Of a stretch of DNA of 20,736 nt, positions 20,428-20,736 are shown one piece after another. The translations under genes were made by a program, and so were the position numbers. The notes under the pieces are model-generated. The model ran no database searches. It saw nothing but the letters and a program-made list of their open reading frames with translations, and was not told the origin of the DNA. Position 1 is the first letter of the stretch. Every line of letters begins with the position of its first letter. Source of the stretch: a virus; IMG/VR virus record IMGVR_UViG_3300013132_004223, positions 1-20,736 of that record; one strand, given 5' to 3'.

Positions 20428-20736
20428 TACTTATAAACTTTGAAAGGTTGTGTTCTATTTTTGAAACCTTCATAATCTTTTTTGAATTCTTCCAATCTTG
20501 GTTCAATCTCATCTGATTTAATAATCCAGAACTGAGCTCCAGCTTGGACTGCTTTTGCTTGTTCATCAGGTTCATTACTTGATGATATGATTCCAATAAC
20601 TACGTGGTTACCATATTCAAAGTTAATCTTTCTAATAAGTTCAATACCATCAAAGGATGAACCTATAATGTTTAAATCCACAAACACACATTCTGGTCTA
20701 TTGGTTGGGTCTTTTTGCCAATCCGCAAATAGTTTA
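20427..20736 (-). CDS. Response-regulator receiver (CheY-like) domain, N-terminus beyond the right edge
   Basis: The frame is open from the window edge to the stop at 20427, giving about 102 visible residues. The visible part shows a receiver domain: the phospho-acceptor Asp in ECVFVDLNIIG, the GIELIRKI helix, the conserved Ser in GIISSSNEPDE, a KAVQAGAQFW loop and the conserved Lys in WIIKSDE. The acidic pair at the N-terminus lies outside the window. There is no DNA-binding domain after it, so it is a stand-alone CheY-type protein. It overlaps the next gene, a coiled-coil membrane protein, as TAATG. An apparent GTG start at 20687 is an artefact of the frame; translation continues upstream. 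Confidence 0.8.
   Translation of the reverse strand, partial: KLFADWQKDPTNRPECVFVDLNIIGSSFDGIELIRKINFEYGNHVVIGIISSSNEPDEQAKAVQAGAQFWIIKSDEIEPRLEEFKKDYEGFKNRTQPFKVYK

Noticed and set aside
1-20736. tRNA genes, CRISPR arrays and insertion sequences
   Set aside because: No cloverleaf with a GTTCRA T-loop, no spaced repeat series and no transposase or terminal inverted repeats were found.

Overview
This AT-rich window looks like part of a large tailed phage (or a provirus) infecting a Bacteroidota host. Three things point there. The genes are short, tightly packed and mostly unrecognised, with many ATGA and TAATG stop/start overlaps. Two recognisable families are typical of phages and mobile elements (DUF3310 and a PcfJ-like protein). 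Seven promoters fit the Bacteroidota housekeeping sigma consensus TT(T)G-N19/20-TAnnTTTG closely. No terminase, portal, capsid or tail gene is in the window, so the phage assignment is an inference. No tRNA, rRNA, CRISPR array or insertion sequence was found. No gene-free stretch exceeds about 170 bases.

Layout, with almost everything on the minus strand. (a) 1-1465: end of an unknown gene, then an HNH-type nuclease and a beta-class DNA methyltransferase that look like a type II restriction-modification pair. (b) 1560-3072: a SiaB/DUF6272-like ATPase-fold protein and a ClpP protease operon with a GC-rich, probably structured RNA spacer. (c) 3239-5620: small unknown proteins plus a HAD-fold protein, including a 56-residue gene at 5051-5221. 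(d) 5674-7943: a UVR-motif protein and a full-length DnaK broken by one missing base. (e) 8000-10468: an operon with a class II glutamine synthetase, a DUF3310 protein, an unknown protein and a hotdog acyl-CoA thioesterase. (f) 10492-12541: two unknown proteins. (g) 12638-14805: the only plus-strand block, three genes. (h) 14802-19171: an unknown repeat-tailed protein, then a long overlapping operon with a membrane-anchored protein, a PcfJ-like protein, thioredoxin and glutaredoxin. (i) 19223-20736: two membrane proteins behind a response-regulator receiver domain cut by the right edge.

The most interesting signal is a link between two features. Five genes, on both strands and scattered over 11 kb, have an ATATTTAT-like box (four exact, one GTATTTAT) only 4-5 bases before the ATG. 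Four of them encode proteins with a similar hydrophobic N-terminus ending in a (L/I)-x-E site, resembling the capsid-targeting and prohead-protease cleavage signals of T4 internal head proteins; the fifth is a weaker match. I infer a late regulon of proteins packaged in the virion. Host-type promoters precede the other class of genes and often sit 3-8 bases from the ATG, implying leaderless mRNAs.

Taken together the window carries genes to modify or protect DNA, to manage protein folding and turnover (DnaK, ClpP, UVR protein), to supply glutamine and redox equivalents, to signal (receiver domain, SiaB-like protein), and possibly to load proteins into the head.
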